7,195 nucleotides of DNA from an uncultured Methylobacillus sp. (GTDB lineage: Bacteria > Pseudomonadota > Gammaproteobacteria > Burkholderiales > Methylophilaceae), in contig CAMLME010000098.1 of NCBI GenBank assembly GCA_946481235.1, positions 1 to 7,195 on the forward strand, given 5' to 3'. Below are positions 6,745 through 7,195 of this stretch, piece after piece; within the stretch, counting starts at the first letter, position 1, and each line of letters starts with the position of its first letter. The notes under the pieces are model-generated. The model was not told the origin of the DNA. It saw only the letters and a program-made list of their open reading frames with translations, and searched no databases. A program made the position numbers and the translations under genes.

Positions 6745-6760
6745 CGCCGAAAAGTCGGCG
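6745..6760. repeat. small hairpin between yaeQ and the adenosyltransferase gene
   Basis: A perfect 6-bp stem, CGCCGA (6745-6750) with TCGGCG (6755-6760), and a four-base loop. It lies in the 139-base divergent intergenic region, in the presumed 5' leader of yaeQ about 30 bases before its start. No T-run follows on either strand, so it does not look like an intrinsic terminator. A weak -10-like TACACT (6767-6762, minus strand) sits beside it. Function unknown. Confidence 0.45.
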
Positions 6761-6821
6761 AAGTGTAGCGGAATCGCCGCCATGAAGAAACCATCGCCAC
6801 AGCGCCCAGTCTGATATGCCT

Positions 6822-6827
6822 TACAAT
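6822..6827 (+). promoter_or_regulatory. candidate -10 element for the cobalamin adenosyltransferase gene
   Basis: TACAAT lies 27 bases before the ATG at 6855; no convincing -35 is present at the right spacing. A cobalamin riboswitch is not apparent: the 5' leader implied would be only about 20 bases. Confidence 0.3.
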
Positions 6828-6854
6828 CTCAGCATTGAACCGAGGAAACATTTT

Positions 6855-7195
6855 ATGGGCAATCGCCTCAGCAAAATCAGCACCCGCACCGGCGACGATG
6901 GCAGCACAGGCTTGGGCGACGGCACGCGCACGCGCAAGGACTCCCTGCGCGTAGCCGTCATGGGCGACGTGGATGAATTGAATTCGCATATCGGCGTGCT
7001 GCTGGCTGAAACACTACCGGAAAATATCCGGCATCAACTCGGACTGATCCAGCATGACTTGTTCGATCTGGGAGGCGAGCTTTGCATTCCTGGAAACAAG
7101 ATGCTCAATCCCGAACGCGTCGCTGCGTTGGACGAACTATTGCAGACACTGAATGCCGGGCTTACGCCACTGAAGGAATTCATCCTGCCCGGCGG
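6855..7195 (+). CDS. PduO-type ATP:cob(I)alamin adenosyltransferase (partial, N-terminal part)
   Basis: Transfers the adenosyl group of ATP to cob(I)alamin to make coenzyme B12; cytosolic, trimeric, related to human MMAB. Seen: 113 full codons, MGNRLSKISTRTGDDGSTGLGDGTR, then DSLRVAVMGDVDELNSHIGVLLAE and LIQHDLFDLGGELCIPG. The N-terminal TRTGDDGSTGL (residues 10-20) is the family's ATP-binding signature, and GDVDELNSHIG begins the five-helix bundle. The window ends at EFILPGG, before the conserved arginine-rich helix; the full protein should be about 180-190 residues. GAGGAAA (6842-6848) is a good ribosome site for ATG 6855. It is divergent from yaeQ; no other cobalamin gene is in the window. 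Confidence 0.95.
   Translation, partial: MGNRLSKISTRTGDDGSTGLGDGTRTRKDSLRVAVMGDVDELNSHIGVLLAETLPENIRHQLGLIQHDLFDLGGELCIPGNKMLNPERVAALDELLQTLNAGLTPLKEFILPG

Noticed and set aside
6716..6854. Cobalamin riboswitch before the adenosyltransferase gene
   Set aside because: The space is shared with the yaeQ leader, the implied leader is very short and I see no B12-box-like sequence.
6741..6989. An 82-codon minus-strand open frame over the start of the adenosyltransferase gene
   Set aside because: It is antisense to the clear TRTGDDGSTGL-containing start of the adenosyltransferase and runs through the intergenic region without a ribosome site.

Overview
The window reads as ordinary chromosomal DNA of a Betaproteobacterium. 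The protein sequences look like those of the Nitrosomonadales (Gallionellaceae or Methylophilaceae type); this lineage call is an inference from recalled sequences, not a search. Base composition looks moderately GC-rich and even, and I see no insertion sequence, integrase, tRNA, rRNA or CRISPR array. Coding density is high, with no gene-free stretch longer than about 150 bases.

Left part (1-4157, all on the minus strand, so read right to left): a PfkB-family kinase closely resembling animal ketohexokinase, then the outer-membrane beta-barrel ompW with a clear intrinsic terminator behind it. Next come a SCO-family copper-chaperone lipoprotein and ccoN and ccoO, the first two subunits of a cbb3-type cytochrome c oxidase; ccoO runs off the left edge. 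The SCO-ccoN-ccoO block looks like one transcription unit. The SCO protein would serve copper supply to an oxidase, and CcoN/CcoO form the high-affinity terminal oxidase used at low oxygen.

Middle (4231-5364, plus strand): ilvE, a branched-chain aminotransferase, is followed nine bases later by a small CHCC zinc-finger protein. The kinase and ilvE are divergent and share a 73-base intergenic region.

Right part: yaeQ and murI (minus strand, 6715 to 5361) are coupled by an ATGA overlap. murI meets the zinc-finger gene tail to tail, with both stop codons in one TTAA. From 6855 rightward on the plus strand begins a PduO-type ATP:cob(I)alamin adenosyltransferase, cut by the right edge.

I found no strong evidence of a previously undescribed system. 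The most useful second looks are the ketohexokinase-like kinase in a bacterial genome, the quasi-palindrome over the predicted -35 region of the SCO-ccoNO promoter, and the repeats in the ompW leader.
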